DNA of 64,000 nt from Balanoglossus misakiensis (lineage: Eukaryota; Hemichordata), in assembly GCA_040954595.2 (NCBI GenBank), contig CM082584.2:2108001-2172000 (forward strand), given 5' to 3'. The first letter of the stretch is position 1, and each line of letters opens with the position of its first letter. Shown piece by piece: positions 23,883 to 38,196 of the stretch. The notes under the pieces were generated by a model that was not told the DNA's origin, ran no database searches, and worked only from the letters and a program-made list of their open reading frames with translations. A program made the translations under genes and the position numbers.

Positions 23883-25295
23883 CTTTCTTTATTCTTATGT
23901 CAATCTTTGCTCTCCTAGATCTCTGAAACGGCTACAGGTACACTTCTCAAACTTGCTACAGTGGTCAAGGTCAATGAGTAGATGTGCAGTGGCTTGTGAA
24001 TATTTAATAAGTCACGTGACCTGGCGGCCATATTGGATTTTCTGAAAATCTTTAAATGGCTTCTTCTCAAAAACCACAGGGCCAATCAAGTTCAAATTTG
24101 GTGTATGGTACACATGTCCTCTGCCCTTCAAAGTTTGACAATAAAATCCTGAGCGGTCACGTGACTTTGGCCGCCATATTGGATTTTCGAAAAAGTACTG
24201 TAAAATCTTCAAAAATCTTCTTCTCCAGAACCGGCAATAACCGAGTCATGGGATTTAGGGTATGACATTACCTAACTGATGTCTATCAAGTTTGCGAAGA
24301 GCGTTGTGATTGGTCGAAGATTATGGCGGCCATATTGGATTTTGTAAAAACCAGCGAAAATTAAGAAATCATTTTTCTAGTCTAAAAATAGATAGCATAC
24401 AAATTCTTTTTATGGATATGAGTCGTGATATGACTAGAATATGTTGCAAATATTTGGGAAATTTTCACATGACCTTTGACCTACTTTTTTAAGAACCTGC
24501 ATATATGCATATATAGCTCATACTACGTGTTCTAAATGTACCAGAGTTCTGATTTTTGTGCACATTGGTATCATCCCTGCCAGGACCTACCCCAAATATT
24601 TTGGTAATTTTGGCAATGACCTTTGACCTACTTTTGACACATCATTTTTTTCTGCATATCTAATTACAGGCTAACCTATAGGGCTATGATTTTGGTTTTT
24701 GATGTATGTGGATTTGTATGTGATCAAAAAATTTCGCTACTTTTCATGACCCCTTTGACCTCTGCTGACCTCATTAAATATGTGCATACCTAATTACAGA
24801 TGAACCAATAGACCTAGAGGTTTGGTTTCTGTTGGACATGGACCAGTATTGGGTCAAAACTTTTTGCCCAAATTTTGGGTGACCTCGGGTGACCTTTGAC
24901 CTACTTTTGCATATCTCGACATCCACAGCAGATACAGCCTTGGCGTTTGAAGGTATGGGGCCATAATGAAAAGCCAAAGTTTTGGGTCACCTGTGACACG
25001 TGCTTAACTCATTATTTATGTGCATACCTAATTCCGGGCTAACCAAAAGGGCTAGAGGTCTGGTTTTTGTTGGACATGGACCACTATGGGTCAAAATTTT
25101 CTGCCCAAATTTTGGGTGACCTTAGATGACCTTTGACCTACTTAACACTATATCAGCACCAAACATAGATATAACCTTGATATTTCATGGGATAAAACAC
25201 AGCATTATGTTTCTACTCATTAATTATGTGCATATCTAATAATCTGATCAGATAATAGAGCTTGGGCCCGGACAATGCTGCTTGCAGCTTTAATT
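23883..25295 (+). repeat. Unit P4 (hybrid 5' end, A1 3' end)
   Basis: The 5' part (TTTGCTCTCCTAGATCTC; CTTCTCAAAAACCACAGGG) is shared almost base for base with units at 30726 and 36783. The 3' part is ordinary A1. Confidence 0.85.
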
Positions 25296-26933
25296 ATTAC
25301 GGGCCCAAGCCAAGCCAGGCTTGGGCCCGTATTGGTTTCGTTGGGGTTTTTTAGGGCCCAAGCGCGCACAAGCGCTTGGGCCCTATTGGTTTCGTTGGAA
25401 TTTTTAGGGCCCAAGCGCACGCAAGCGCTTGGGCCCTATTGGTTTCGTTGGAATTTTTAGGGCCCAAGCGCGCGCAAGCGCTTGGGCCCTATTGGTTTCG
25501 TTGGGGTTTTTCTTTCTTTCTTTTTTCTTGTGTCAAATTCTTCGGCCAACGAGATCTCTGAAACTACTGCAGGTACACTTCTCAAACTTGCTACAGTGGT
25601 CAAGGTCAATGAGTAGATGTGCAGTGACTTGTGAATACTTAATTAGTCACGTGACCTGGCGGCCATATTGGATTTTCTGAAAAAATGCAAATCTCAGATC
25701 TCAGAAACTACAAGTCAGATCGACTTCAAATTTGGCATGCAGGTAGACTACCTTCTACCCATCATTTTTGTAATTGGATATTTTGCTGTCAATGTTGCAG
25801 TTTTTTTGCTACAATTTTTTTTCTGAAATCTGGCTTAAATTTCAAAAATCTTCTTCTCCAGAACCGGTGATAACCGAGACACGGGGTTTGGGGTATGTGG
25901 TCACCTAACTGATGTCTATCAAGTTTGCGAAGATCATTGTGATTGGTCGAAGATTATGGCGGCCATATTGGATTTTCGAAAAACCATAGTTAAACTCAAA
26001 AAATCTTCTTCTCCAGAACGGGCAATGACTGAGTCGCAAGATTCGGGGAGTATGGTCACTATACTGATGTCTATCAAGTTTGCAAAGAGCATTGTGATTG
26101 GTCGAAGATTATGGCGGCCATATTGGATTTTGAAAAAAGCAGTAAAAAATTGAAATTCCTTTTTCTAGTCTAAAAATTGATAGCATACAAATTCTTTTTA
26201 TGGATATCAATCGTCATGTGACTAAAATATGTTACAATTTTTTGGCGATTTTTCACATGACCTTTGACCTACTTATCACGCGTTATTATTTCTGCATATC
26301 TAATTCCAGGCTAACCTATAGGGCTAGACGTTTGGTTTTTGATGAATGTGGATTAGTGTGTGATCAAAATATTTTGCTACTTTTCATGACCCCTTTGACC
26401 TCTGCTGACCTCATTAATTATGTGCATAGCTAATTACAGGCGAACAAATAGAGCTAGAGGTTTGGTTTTTGTTGGACATGGACCAGTATGGGATCAAAAT
26501 TTTTTGCCCAAATGTTGGGTGACCTCTGGCGACCTTTGACCTACTTTCGCATATCTCAGCATCCAGAGCATATACAGCCATGGCATTTGGTACGATGGGA
26601 CCAAAATGTAAAGCCACATTTGTGGGTCACCTGTGACACCTGCTGACCTCATTAAATATGCACATACCTAATTACAGGCGAACCAATAGAGCTATAGTTT
26701 TGGTTTTTGTTGGACATGGACCAGTATGGGTCAAAAAAAATTGCCCAAATGTTAGGTGACCTCAGGTGACCTTTGACCTACTTCACCCTATTTCAGCAGC
26801 AAAAATACACACGTCCTTGTTTTGTCATGAGATAATACATCCGATAGAAAATTCTGTTTCTTCTCATTCATACTGTGCATATATAATTCGAGATCAGCGC
26901 TTGGGCCCGACAATGCTGCTCGCAGCTTTAATT
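25296..26933 (+). repeat. Unit P5 (A2) with four 5' hairpins
   Basis: Hairpins at 25299-25511: one ACGGGCCC type and three AGGGCCC type with loops rich in CGCA. The body is A2 and the terminus reads GCTGCTCGCAGC, where the loop is TC instead of TT. Confidence 0.85.
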
Positions 26934-28374
26934 CTTTCTTGCTTGCTTTCTTTCTTTCTTTCTTTATTCTTGTGTCAATTCTTCGGCCAACTAAATCTCT
27001 GAAACTACTGCAGGTACACTGCTCAAACTTGCTACAGTGGTCAAGGTCTATGAGTAGATGTGCAGTGACTTGTGAATACTTAATTAGTCACGTGACCTGG
27101 CGGCCATATTGGATTTTCTGAAAAAATGCAAATCTCAGATCTCAGAAACTACAAGTCAGATCGACTTCAAATTTGGCGTGCTGGTAGTATACCCTCTACC
27201 CATCATTTTTGTAATTGGATATTTTGCTGTAAATGTTGCAGTTTTTTTGCTACAATTTTTTTTCTGAAATCTGGCTTAAATTTCAAAAATCTTCTTCTCC
27301 AGAACCGGTGATAACCGAGACACGGGGTTTGGGGTATGTGGTCACCTAACTGATGTCTATCAAGTTTGCGAAGATCATTGTGATTGGTCGAAGATTATGG
27401 CGGCCATATTGGATTTTCGAAAAACCATAGTTAAACTCCAAAAATCTTCTTCTCCAGAACGGGCGATGACTGAGTCGCAAGATTCGGGGAGTATGGTCAC
27501 TACAATGATGTCTATCAAGTTTGCAAAGAGCATTGTGATTGGTCGAAGATTATGGCGGCCATATTGGATTTTGTAAAAAGCAGTGAAAAATTGAAATTCC
27601 TTTTTCTAGTCTAAAAATTGATAGCATGCAAATTCTTTTGATGGATATCAATCGTCATGTGACTAAAATATGTTACAATTTTTTGGCGATTTTTCACATG
27701 ACCTTTGACCTACATATCACACGTTATTATTTCAGCATATCTAATTCCAGGCTAACCTATAGGGCTAGACTTTTGGTTTTTGATGCATGTGGATTAGTGT
27801 GTGATCAAAATATTTTGCTACTTTTCATGACCCCTTTGACCTCTGCTGACCTCATTAATTATGTGCATAGCTAATTACAGGCGAACCAATAGAGGTAGAG
27901 GTTTGGTTTTTGTTGGACACAGACCAGTATGGGATCAAAATTTTTTGCCCAAATGTTGCATGACCTCTGGTGACCTTTGACCTACTTTCGCATATCTCAG
28001 CATCCAGAGCAGATACAGCCTTGGCATTTGGTAGGATGGGACCAAAATGTAAAGCCACATTTTTGGGTCACCTGTGACACCTGCTGACCTCATTAAATAT
28101 GCACATACCTAATTACAGGCGAACCAATAGAGCTAGAGTTTTGGTTTTTGTAGGACATGGACCAGTATGGGTCAAAAAAAATTGCCCAAATGTTGGGTGA
28201 CCCCAGGTGACCTTTGACCTACTTCACCCTATTTAAGCAGCAAAAATACACACGTCCTTGTTATGTCATGAGATAATACATCCGATAGAAAATTCTGTTT
28301 CTTCTCATTCATACTGTGCATATATAATTCAAGATCAGCGCTTGGGCCCGACAATGCTGCTCGCAGCTTTAATT
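26934..28374 (+). repeat. Unit P6 (A2)
   Basis: CTTG/CTTT tract, A2 marker TTCGGCCAACTAAATCTC, usual motifs, terminus with GCTGCTCGCAGC. Confidence 0.85.
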
Positions 28375-29561
28375 CTTTCTTTCTTTCTTTATTCTTGTGT
28401 CAATTCTTCGGCCAACTAAATCTCTGAAACTACTGCAGGTACACTGCTCAAACTTGCTACAGTGGTCAAGGTCAATGAGTAGATGTGCAGTGACTTGTGA
28501 ATACTTAATTAGTCACGTGACCTGGCGGCCATATTGGATTTTCTGGAAAAATGCAAATCTCAGATCTCAGAAACTACAAGTCAGATCGACTTCAAATTTG
28601 GCATGCAGGTAGACTACCTTCTACCCATCATTTTTGTAATTGGATATTTTGCTGTCAATGTTGCAGTTTTTTTGCTACAATTGTTTTTCTGAAATATGGC
28701 TTAAATTTCAAAAATCTTCTTCTCCAGAACCGGTGATAACTGAGACACGGGGTTTGGGGTATGTGGTCACCTAACTGATGTCTATCAAGTTTGCGAAGAT
28801 CATTGTGATTGGTCGAAGATTATGGCGGCCATATTGGATTTTAAAAAAAACACAGTTAAACTCCAAAAATCTTATTCTCCAGAACGGGCGATGACTGAGT
28901 GGCAAGATTCGGGTAGTACGGTCACTACACTGATGTCTATCAAATTTCCAAAGAGCATTGTGATTGGTCGAAGATTATGGCGGCCATATTGGATTTTGTA
29001 AAAAGCAGTGAAAAATTGAAATTCCTTTTTCTAGTCTAAAAATTGATAGCATAGCAATTCTTTTAATGGATATCAATCGTCATGTGACTAAAATATGTTA
29101 CAATTTTGGGGGGATTTTTCACATGACCTTTGACCTACTTATCACGCGTTAATATTTCAGCATATCTAATTCCAGGCTAACCTATAGGGCTAGACTTTTG
29201 GTTTTTGATGCATGTGGATTAGTGTGTGATCAAAATATTTTGCTACTTTTCATGACCCCTTTGACCTCTGCTGACCTCATTAATTATGTGCATAGCTAAT
29301 TACAGGCGAACCAATAGAGCTAGAGGTTTGGTTTTTGTTGGACATTAACCAGTATGGGTCAAAAAAATGTGCCCAAATGTTGGGTGACCTCAGGTGACCT
29401 TTGACCTACTTCACCCTATTTCAGTAGCAAAAATACACACGTCCTTGTTATGTCATGAGATAATACACCCAATAGAAAATTATGTTTCTTTTCATTCATA
29501 CTGTGCATATATAATTCGAGATCAGCGCTTGGGCCCGACAATGCTGCTTGCAGCTTTAATT
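28375..29561 (+). repeat. Unit P7 (A2, one sub-repeat shorter)
   Basis: A2 markers throughout. About 230 bp shorter than P6 because one 3' sub-repeat is missing (TTGGACATTAACCAGTATGG follows directly). Confidence 0.85.
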
Positions 29562-30725
29562 AGGGCCCAAGCGCATACCAGCGCTTGGGCCCTATTGGTT
29601 TCGTTGGGGTTTTTCTTTCTTTCTTTCTTTCTTTATTCTTCTGTCAATTCTTTGTCGCTCTAGATCTCAGACACCGCTGCAGGTACACTTCTGAAACTTG
29701 CTACAGTGGTCAAGGTCAATAAGTAGTTGTGCATTGAACCCTTGAATTTTTAATTAGTCACGTGACCTGGCGGCCATATTGGATTTTCTGAAAAAATGCA
29801 AATCTCAGATCTCAGAAACTACAAGTCAGATCGACTTCAAATTTGGTGTGCATGTAGTCTACCTTCTACCCATCATTTTTGTAATTGGATATTTTGCTGT
29901 AAATGTTGCAGTTATTTTGCTACAATTTTTTTTCTGAAATCTGGCTTAAATTTCAAAAATCTTCTTCTCCAGAACCGGTGATAACTGAGTCACGCGGTTT
30001 GGGGTATGTGGTCACCTAATTGATGTCTATCAAGTTTGCGAAGATCATTGTGATTGGTCGAAGATTATGGCGGCCATATTGGATTTTCGAAAAACAATAG
30101 TTAAACTCCAAAAATCTTCTTCTCCAGAACGGGCGATAACCGAGTCACAAGATTTGGTGTGTTTGGTCATTAAACAGATGTCTATCAAGTTTGCGAAGGG
30201 GAATGTGATTGGTCGAAGATTATGGCGGCCATATTGGATTTTGTGAAAAACGATTTAAAAGTAAAAATTCCTTTTCTAGCCTAAAAATTGATAGCACAGA
30301 AATTCTTTTTATGGATATGAATCATCATATGGCAAGAATAAGCTATAAATATTTTGGTAATTTTGGCAATGACCTTTGACCTACTTTTGACGCATCTTTT
30401 TTCTGCATATCTAATTCCAGGCTAACCAATAGGGCTATAAGTTTGGTTTTTGATGTATGTGGATTTGTATGTGATCAAAAATTTTTGCTACTTTTCATGA
30501 CCCCTTTGACCTCTGCTGACCTCATTAATTATGTGCATAGCTAATTACAGATGAACCAATAGACCTAGAGGTTTTGTTTTTGTTATACATGGACCAGTAT
30601 GGGGTCAAAATATTTTGCCCAAATGTTGGGTGACCTCGGGTGACCTTTGACCTACTTAACACTATATCAGCATCAGATCAGATAATAGAGCTTGGGCCCG
30701 GACAATGCTGCTTGCAGCTTTAATT
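29562..30725 (+). repeat. Unit P8 (short A1 derivative) with one hairpin
   Basis: Begins exactly AATT|AGGGCCCAAGCGC, a clean end-to-start junction, with one hairpin (loop ATACCA). The 3' end shows the deletion junction CAGCATCAGATCAGATAAT of the 1.1-kb class. Confidence 0.85.
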
Positions 30726-32406
30726 CTTTCTTTATTCTTATGTCAATCTTTGCTCTCCTAGATCTCTGAAACGGCTACAGGTACACTTCTCAAACTTGCT
30801 ACAGTGGTCAAGGTCAATGAGTAGATGTGCAGTGGCTTGTGAATATTTAATTAGTCACGTGACCTGGCGGCCATATTGGATTTTCTGAAAATCTTTAAAT
30901 GGCTTCTTCTCAAAAACCACAGGGCCAATCAAGTTCAAATTTGGTGTATGGTACACATGTCCTCTGCCCTTCAAAGTTTGACAATAAAATCCTGAGCGGT
31001 CACGTGACTTTGGCCGCCATATTGGATTTTCGAAAAAGTACTGTAAAATCTTCAAAAATCTTCTTCTCCAGAACCGGCAATAACCGAGTCATGGGATTTA
31101 GGGTATGACATTACCTAACTGATGTCTATCAAGTTTGCGAAGAGCGTTGTGATTGGTCGAAGATTATGGCGGCCATATTGGATTTTGTAAAAACCAGCGA
31201 AAATTAAGAAATCATTTTTCTAGTCTAAAAATAGATAGCATACAAATTCTTTTTATGGATATGAGTCGTGATATGACTAGAATATGTTGCAAATATTTGG
31301 GAAATTTTCACATGACCTTTGACCTACTTTTTTAAGAACCTGCATATATGCATATATAGCTCATACTACGTGTTCTAAATGTACCAGAGTTCTGATTTTT
31401 GTGCACATTGGTATCATCCCTGCCAGGACCTACCCCAAATATTTTGGTAATTTTGGCAATGACCTTTGACCTACTTTTGACACATCATTTTTTTCTGCAT
31501 ATCTAATTACAGGCTAACCTATAGGGCTATGATTTTGGTTTTTGATGTATGTGGATTTGTATGTGATCAAAAAATTTCGCTACTTTTCATGACCCCTTTG
31601 ACCTCTGCTGACCTCATTAAATATGTGCATAGCTAATTACAGGCGAACCAATAGAGCTAGAGTTTTGGTTTTTGTTGGACATTAACCAGTATGGGTCAAA
31701 AAAATGTGCCCAAATGTTGGGTGACCTCAGGTGACCTTTGACCTACTTATCACGCGTTAATATTTCAGCATATCTAATTCCAGGCTAACCTATAGGGCTA
31801 GACTTTTGGTTTTTGATGCATGTGGATTAGTGTGTGATCAAAATATTTTGCTACTTTTCATGACCCCTTTGACCTCTGCTGACCTCATTAATTATGTGCA
31901 TAGCTAATTACAGGCGAACCAATAGAGCTAGAGGTTTGGTTTTTGTTGGACATGGACCAGTATGGGATCAAAATTTTTTGCCCAAATTTTGGGTGACCTC
32001 TGGTGACCTTTGACCTACTTTCGCATATCTCAGCATCCAGAGCAGATACAGCCATGGCATTTGGCAGGATGGGACCAAAATGTAAAGCCACATTTTTGGG
32101 TCACCTGTGACACCTGCTGACCTCATTAAATATGCACATACCTAATTACAGGCGAACCAATAGAGCTACAGTTTTGGTTTTTGTTGGACATGGACCAGTA
32201 TGGGTAAAAAAAAAATTGCCCAAATGTTGGGTGACCTCAGGTGACCTTTGACCTACTTCACCCTATTTCAGCAGCAAAATACACACATCTTTGTTATGTC
32301 ATGAGATAATACATCCGATAGAAAATTATGTTTCTTCTCATTCATACTGTGCATATATAATTCAAGATCAGCGCTTGGGCCCGATAATGCTGCTCGCAGC
32401 TTTAAT
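30726..32406 (+). repeat. Unit P9 (hybrid 5' end, A2 3' end)
   Basis: The first 0.9 kb nearly duplicates 23883-24780; from about 31620 it switches to A2 sub-repeats and an A2 terminus. This is a mosaic of two subfamilies. Confidence 0.85.
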
Positions 32407-33516
32407 CTTTCTTTCTTTCTTTCTTTATTCTTGGTTCATTTCTTTCTCGCCTTAGATCTCAGACACCGCTGCAGGTACAGTTCTCAAACTTGCTACAGTG
32501 GTCAAGGTTAATGAGTAGATGTGCAGTGACTTGTGAATACTTAATTAGTCACGTGACATGGCGGCCATATTGGATTTTCTGAAAAAATGCAAATCTCAGA
32601 TCTCAGAAACTACAAGTCAGATCGACTTCAGATTTGGCGTGCTGGTAGTATACCCTCTGCCCATCATTTTTGTAATTGGATATTTTGCTGTCAATGTTGC
32701 AGTTTTTTTGCTACAGTTGTTTTTCTGAAATCTGGTCAAAATTTCAAAAATCTTCTTCTCCAGAACCGGCGATAACCGAGTCACGCCGTTTGGGTTATGT
32801 GGTCACCTAACTGATGTCTATCAAGTTTGCGAAGATCATTGTGATTGGTCGAAGATTATGGCGGCCATATTGGATTTTCGAAAAACCATAGTAAAACTTC
32901 AAAAATCTTCTTCTCCAGAACGGGCAATAACCGAGTCACAAAATTTGGTGTGTGTGGTCATTAAACGGATGTCTATCAAGTTTGCGAAGGGGAATGTGAT
33001 TGGTCGAAGATTATGGCGGCTATATTGGATTTTGTGAAAAACGATTAAAAAGTAAAAATTCCTTTTCTAGCCTAAAAATTGATAGCACAGAAATTCTTTT
33101 TATGGATATGAATCATCATATGACAAGAATAACCTATAAATATTTTGGTAATTTTGGCAATGACCTTTGACCTACTTTTGACGAATCATTTTTCTGCATA
33201 TCTAATTCCAGGCTAACCAATAGGGCTATAAGTTTGGTTTTTGATGTATGTGGATTTGTATGTGATCAAAAAATGTTGCTACTTTTCATGACCCCTTTGA
33301 CCTCTGGTGACCTCATTAAATATGCATATACCTAATTACAGATGAACCAATAGACCTAGAGGTTTTGTTTTTGTTATACATGGACCAGTATGGGGTCAAA
33401 ATATTTTGCCCAAATGTTGGGTGACCTCGGGTGACTTTTGACCTACTTAACACTATATTAGCATCAGATCAGATAATAGAGCTTGGGCCCGGACAATGCT
33501 GCTTGCAGCTTTAATT
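32407..33516 (+). repeat. Unit P10 (short A1 derivative)
   Basis: (CTTT)n start, E-box, CCAAT blocks, then the 1.1-kb class deletion junction (TTAGCATCAGATCAG) and the A1 terminus. Confidence 0.85.
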
Positions 33517-35346
33517 ATTACGGGCCCAAGCCAAGCCAGGCTTGGGCCCGTATTGGTTTCGTTGGAGTTTTTAGGGCCCAAGCGCAAGCAAGCGCTTGGG
33601 CCCTATTGGTTTCGTTGGAATTTTTTAGGGCCCAAGCGCAAGCCAGCGCTTGGGCCCTATTGGTTTCGTTGGGGTTTTTCTTTCTTCTTTCTTTCTTTAT
33701 TCTTGTGTCAATTCTTTGTCGCTCTAGATCTCAGACACCACTGCAGGTACACTTCTGAAACTTGCTACAGTGGTCAAGGTCAATGAGTAGTCGTGCATTG
33801 AACTCTTGAATTTTTAATTAGTCACGTGACATGGCGGCCATATTGGATTTTCTGAAAAAATGCAAATCTCAGATCTCAGAAACTACAAGTCAGATTTACT
33901 TCAGATTTGGTGTGCTGGTAGTGTACCTTCTGCCCATCATTTTTGTAATTGGATATTTTGCTGTCAATGTTGCAGTTTTTTTGCTACAGTTGTTTTTCTG
34001 AAATCTGGCTTAAATTTCAAAAATCTTCTTCTCCAGAACCGGCGATAACCGAGTCACGCGGTTTGGGGTATGTGGTCACCAAGCTGAGGTCTATCAAGTT
34101 TGCGAAGATCATTGTGATTGGTCGAAGATTATGGCGGCCATATTGGATTTTAAAAAAACCCTAGTAAAATTTCAAAAATCTTCTTCTCAAGAACCGGCGA
34201 TAACTGAGTCACAAGATTTGGTGTGTTTGGTCATTAAACAGATGTCTATCAAGTTTGCGAAGAGGAATGTGATTGGTCGAAGATTATGGCGGCCATACTG
34301 GATTTTGTGAAAAACGATTAAAAAGTAAAAATTCCCTTTCTAGCCTAAAAATTGATAGCACAAAAATTCTTTTTACGGATATGAATCATCATATGCCAAG
34401 AATAAGCTATAAATATTTTGGTAATTTTGGCAATGACCTTTGACCTACTTTTGACACATCGTTTTTTCTGCATATCTAATTCCAGGCTAACCTATAGGGC
34501 TATCATTTTCGTTTTTGATGTATGTGGATTTGTATGTGATCAAAAAATTTCGCTACTTTTCATGACCCCTTTGACCTCTGCTGACCTCATTAAATATGCA
34601 CATACCTAATTACAGATGAACCAATAGACCTAGAGGTTTGGTTTTTGTTGGACATGGACCAGTATTGGGTCAAAATTTGTTGCCCAAATGTTGGGTGACC
34701 TCGGGTGACCTTTGACCTACTTTTGCATATCTCGACATCCACAGCAGATACAGCCTTGGCGTTTGGAGGTATGGGGCCATAATGAAAAGCCAAAGTTTTG
34801 GGTCATCTGTGACACCTGCTTAACTCATTATTTATGTGCATACCTAATTCCAGGCTAACCAAAAGGGCTAGAGGTCTGGTTTTTGTTGGACATGGACCAC
34901 TATTGGTCAAAATTTTCTGCCCAAATTTTGGGTGACCTCAGATGACCTTTGACCTACTTTTGCATATCTCGGCATCCAAAGCAGGTACAGCCTTGGCATT
35001 TGGAGATATGGGGCCATAATGAAAAGCCAAAGTTTTGGGTCACCAGTGACACCTGCTTAACTCATCATTTATGTGCATACCTAATTCCGGGCTAACCAAA
35101 AGGGCTAGAGGTCTGTTTTTGTTGGACATGGACCACTATGGGTAAAATTTTCTGCCCAAATTGTGGGTGACCTCTGGGAGACCTTTGACCTACGTAACAC
35201 TATATCAGCACCAAACATACATATAACCTTGATATTTCATGGGATAAAACACAGCATTATGTTTCTACTCATTAATTATGTGCATATCTAATAATCAGAT
35301 CAGATAATAGAGCTTGGGCCCGGACAATGCTGCTTGCAGCTTTAAT
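33517..35346 (+). repeat. Unit P11 (A1) with three hairpins
   Basis: Hairpins at 33520-33679: one ACGGGCCC type, two AGGGCCC type (loops AAGCAA, AAGCCA). Body with a full set of 3' sub-repeats (DR1 near 34436, 34707, 34945), then the A1 terminus. Confidence 0.85.
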
Positions 35347-36782
35347 CTTTCTTTCTTTCTTTCTTTCTTTCTTTATTCTCCTGTCAATTCTTCGGCCAAC
35401 GAGATCTCTGAAACTACTGCAGGTACACTGCTCAAACTTGCTACAGTGGTCAAGGTCAATGAGTAGATGTGCAGTGACTTGTGAATACTTAATCAGTCAC
35501 GTGACCTGGCGGCCATATTGGATTTTCTGAAAAAATTCAAATCTCAGATCTCAGAAACTACAAGTCAGATCGACTTCAAATTTGGCATGCAGGTAGACTA
35601 CCTTCTGCCCATCATTTTTGTAATCGGAAATTATGCTGTAAAAGTTGCAGTTTTTTTGCTACAATTTTTTTCCTGAAATCTGGCTTAAATTTCAAAAATC
35701 TTCTTCTCCAGAACCAGTGATAACCGAGTCACGGGGTTTGGGGTTTGTGGTCACCTAACTGATGTCTATCAAGTTTGCGAAGATCATTGTGATTGGTCGA
35801 AGATTATGGCGGCCATATTGGATTTTCGAAAAGCCATAGTTCAACTCCAAAAATATTCTTCTCCAGAACGGGCGATGACTGAGTCGCAAGATTCGGGGAG
35901 TATGGTCACTACACTGATGTCTATCAAGTTTGCAAAGAGCATTGTGATTGGTCGAAGATTATGGCGGCCATATTGGATTTTGTAAAAAGCAGTGAAAAAT
36001 TGAAATTCCTTTTTCTAGTCCAAAAATTGATAGCATACAAATTCTTTTTATGGATATGAATCGTCATGTGACTAAAATATGTTACAATTTTTTGGCGATT
36101 TTTCACATGACCTTTGACCTACTTATCACGTGTTATTATTTCTGCATATCTAATTCCAGGCTAACCTATAGGGCTAGACGCTTGGTTTTTGATGAATGTG
36201 GATAAGTGTGTGATCAAAATATTTTGCTACTTTTCATGACCCCTTTGACCTCTGCTGACCTCATTAATTATGTGCATAGCTAATTTCAGGCGAACCAATA
36301 GAGCTAGGGGTTTGGTTTTTGTTGGACATGGACCAGTATAGGATCAAAATGTTTTGCCCAAATGTTGGGTGACCTCTGGTGACCTTTGACCTACTTTCGC
36401 ATATCTCAGCATCCAGAGCAGATACAACCATGGCATTTGGTAGGATGGGACCAAAATGTAAAGCCACATTTTTTGGTCACCTGTGACACCTGTTGACCTC
36501 ATTAAATATGCACATACCTAATTACAGGCGAACCAATAGAGCTAGAGTTTTGGTTTTTGTTGGACATGGACCAGTATGGGTCAAAAAAATTGCCCAAATG
36601 TTGGGTGACTTCAGGTGACCTTTGACCTACTTCACCCTATTTCAGCAGCAAAAATACACACATCCTTGTTATGTCATGAGATAATACACCCGATAGAAAA
36701 TTCTGTTTCTTCTTATTCATACTGTGCATATATAAATCAAGATCAGCGCTTGGGCCCGACAATGCTGCTCGCAGCTTTAATT
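35347..36782 (+). repeat. Unit P12 (A2)
   Basis: (CTTT)n start, TTCGGCCAACGAG marker, usual motifs, A2 terminus with GCTGCTCGCAGC. Confidence 0.85.
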
Positions 36783-38196
36783 CTTTCTTTATTCTTATGT
36801 CAATCTTTGCTCTCCTAGATCTCTGAAACGGCTACAGGTACACTTCTCAAACTTGCTACAGTGGTCAAGGTCAATGAGTAGATGTGCAGTGGCTTGTGAA
36901 TATTTAATTAGTCACGTGACCTGGCGGCCATATTGGATTTTCTGAAAATCTTTAAATGGCTTCTTCTCAAAAACCACAGGGCCAATCAAGTTCAAATTTG
37001 GTGTATGGTACACATGTCCTCTGCCCTTCAAAGTTTGACAATAAAATCCTGAGCGGTCACGTGACTTTGGCCGCCATATTGGATTTTCGAAAAAGTACAG
37101 TAAAATCTTCAAAAATCTTCTTCTCCAGAACCGGCAATAACCGAGTCATGGGATTTAGGGTATGACATCACCTAACTGATGTCTATCAAGTTTGCGAAGA
37201 GCGTTGTGATTGGTCAAAGATTATGGCGGCCATATTGGATTTTGTAAAAACCAGCGAAAATTAAGAAATCATTTTTCTAGTCTAAAAATAGATAGCATAC
37301 CAATTCTTTTTATGGATATGAGTCGTGATATGACTAGAATATGTTGCAAATATTTTGGAAATTTTCACATGACCTTTGACCTACTTTTTTAAGAACCTGC
37401 ATATATGCATATATAGCTCATACTACGTGTTCTAAATGTACCAGAGTTCTGATTTTTGTGCACATTGGTATCATCCCTGCCAGGACCTACCCCAAATATT
37501 TTGGTAATTTTGGCAATGACCTTTGACCTACTTTTGACACATCGTTTTTTTCTGCATATCTAATTCCAGGCTAACCTATAGGGCTATGATTTTGGTTTTT
37601 GATGTATGTGGATTTGTATGTGATCAAAAAATTTCGCTACTTATCATGACCCCTTTGACCTCTGCTGACCTCATTAAATATGCGCATACCTAATTACAGA
37701 TGAACCAATAGACCTAGAGGTTTGGTTTTTGTTGGACATGAACCAGTATTGGGTCAAATTTTTTTGCCCAAATGTTGGGTGACCTCGGATGACCTTTGAC
37801 CTACTTTTGCATATCTCGACATCCACAGCAGATACAGCCTTGGCGTTTGGAGGTATGGGGCCATAATGAAAAGCCAAAGTTTTGGGTCACCTGTGACACC
37901 TGCTTAACTCATTATTTATGTGCATACCTAATTTCGGGCTAACCAAAAGGGCTAGAGATCTGGTTTTTGTTGGACATGGACCACTATGGGTCAAAATTTT
38001 CTGCCCAAATTGTGGGTGACCTCTGGGTGACCTTTGACCTACTTAACACTATATCAACACCAAACATAGATATAACCTTGATATTTCATGGGATAAAACA
38101 CAGCATTATGTTCCTACTCATTAATTATGTGCATATCTAATAATCAGATCAGATAATAGAGCTTGGGCCCGGACAATGCTGCTTGCAGCTTTAATT
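36783..38196 (+). repeat. Unit P13 (hybrid 5' end, A1 3' end)
   Basis: Third near-identical copy of the 23883-type 5' region, with an A1 3' region. Confidence 0.85.
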
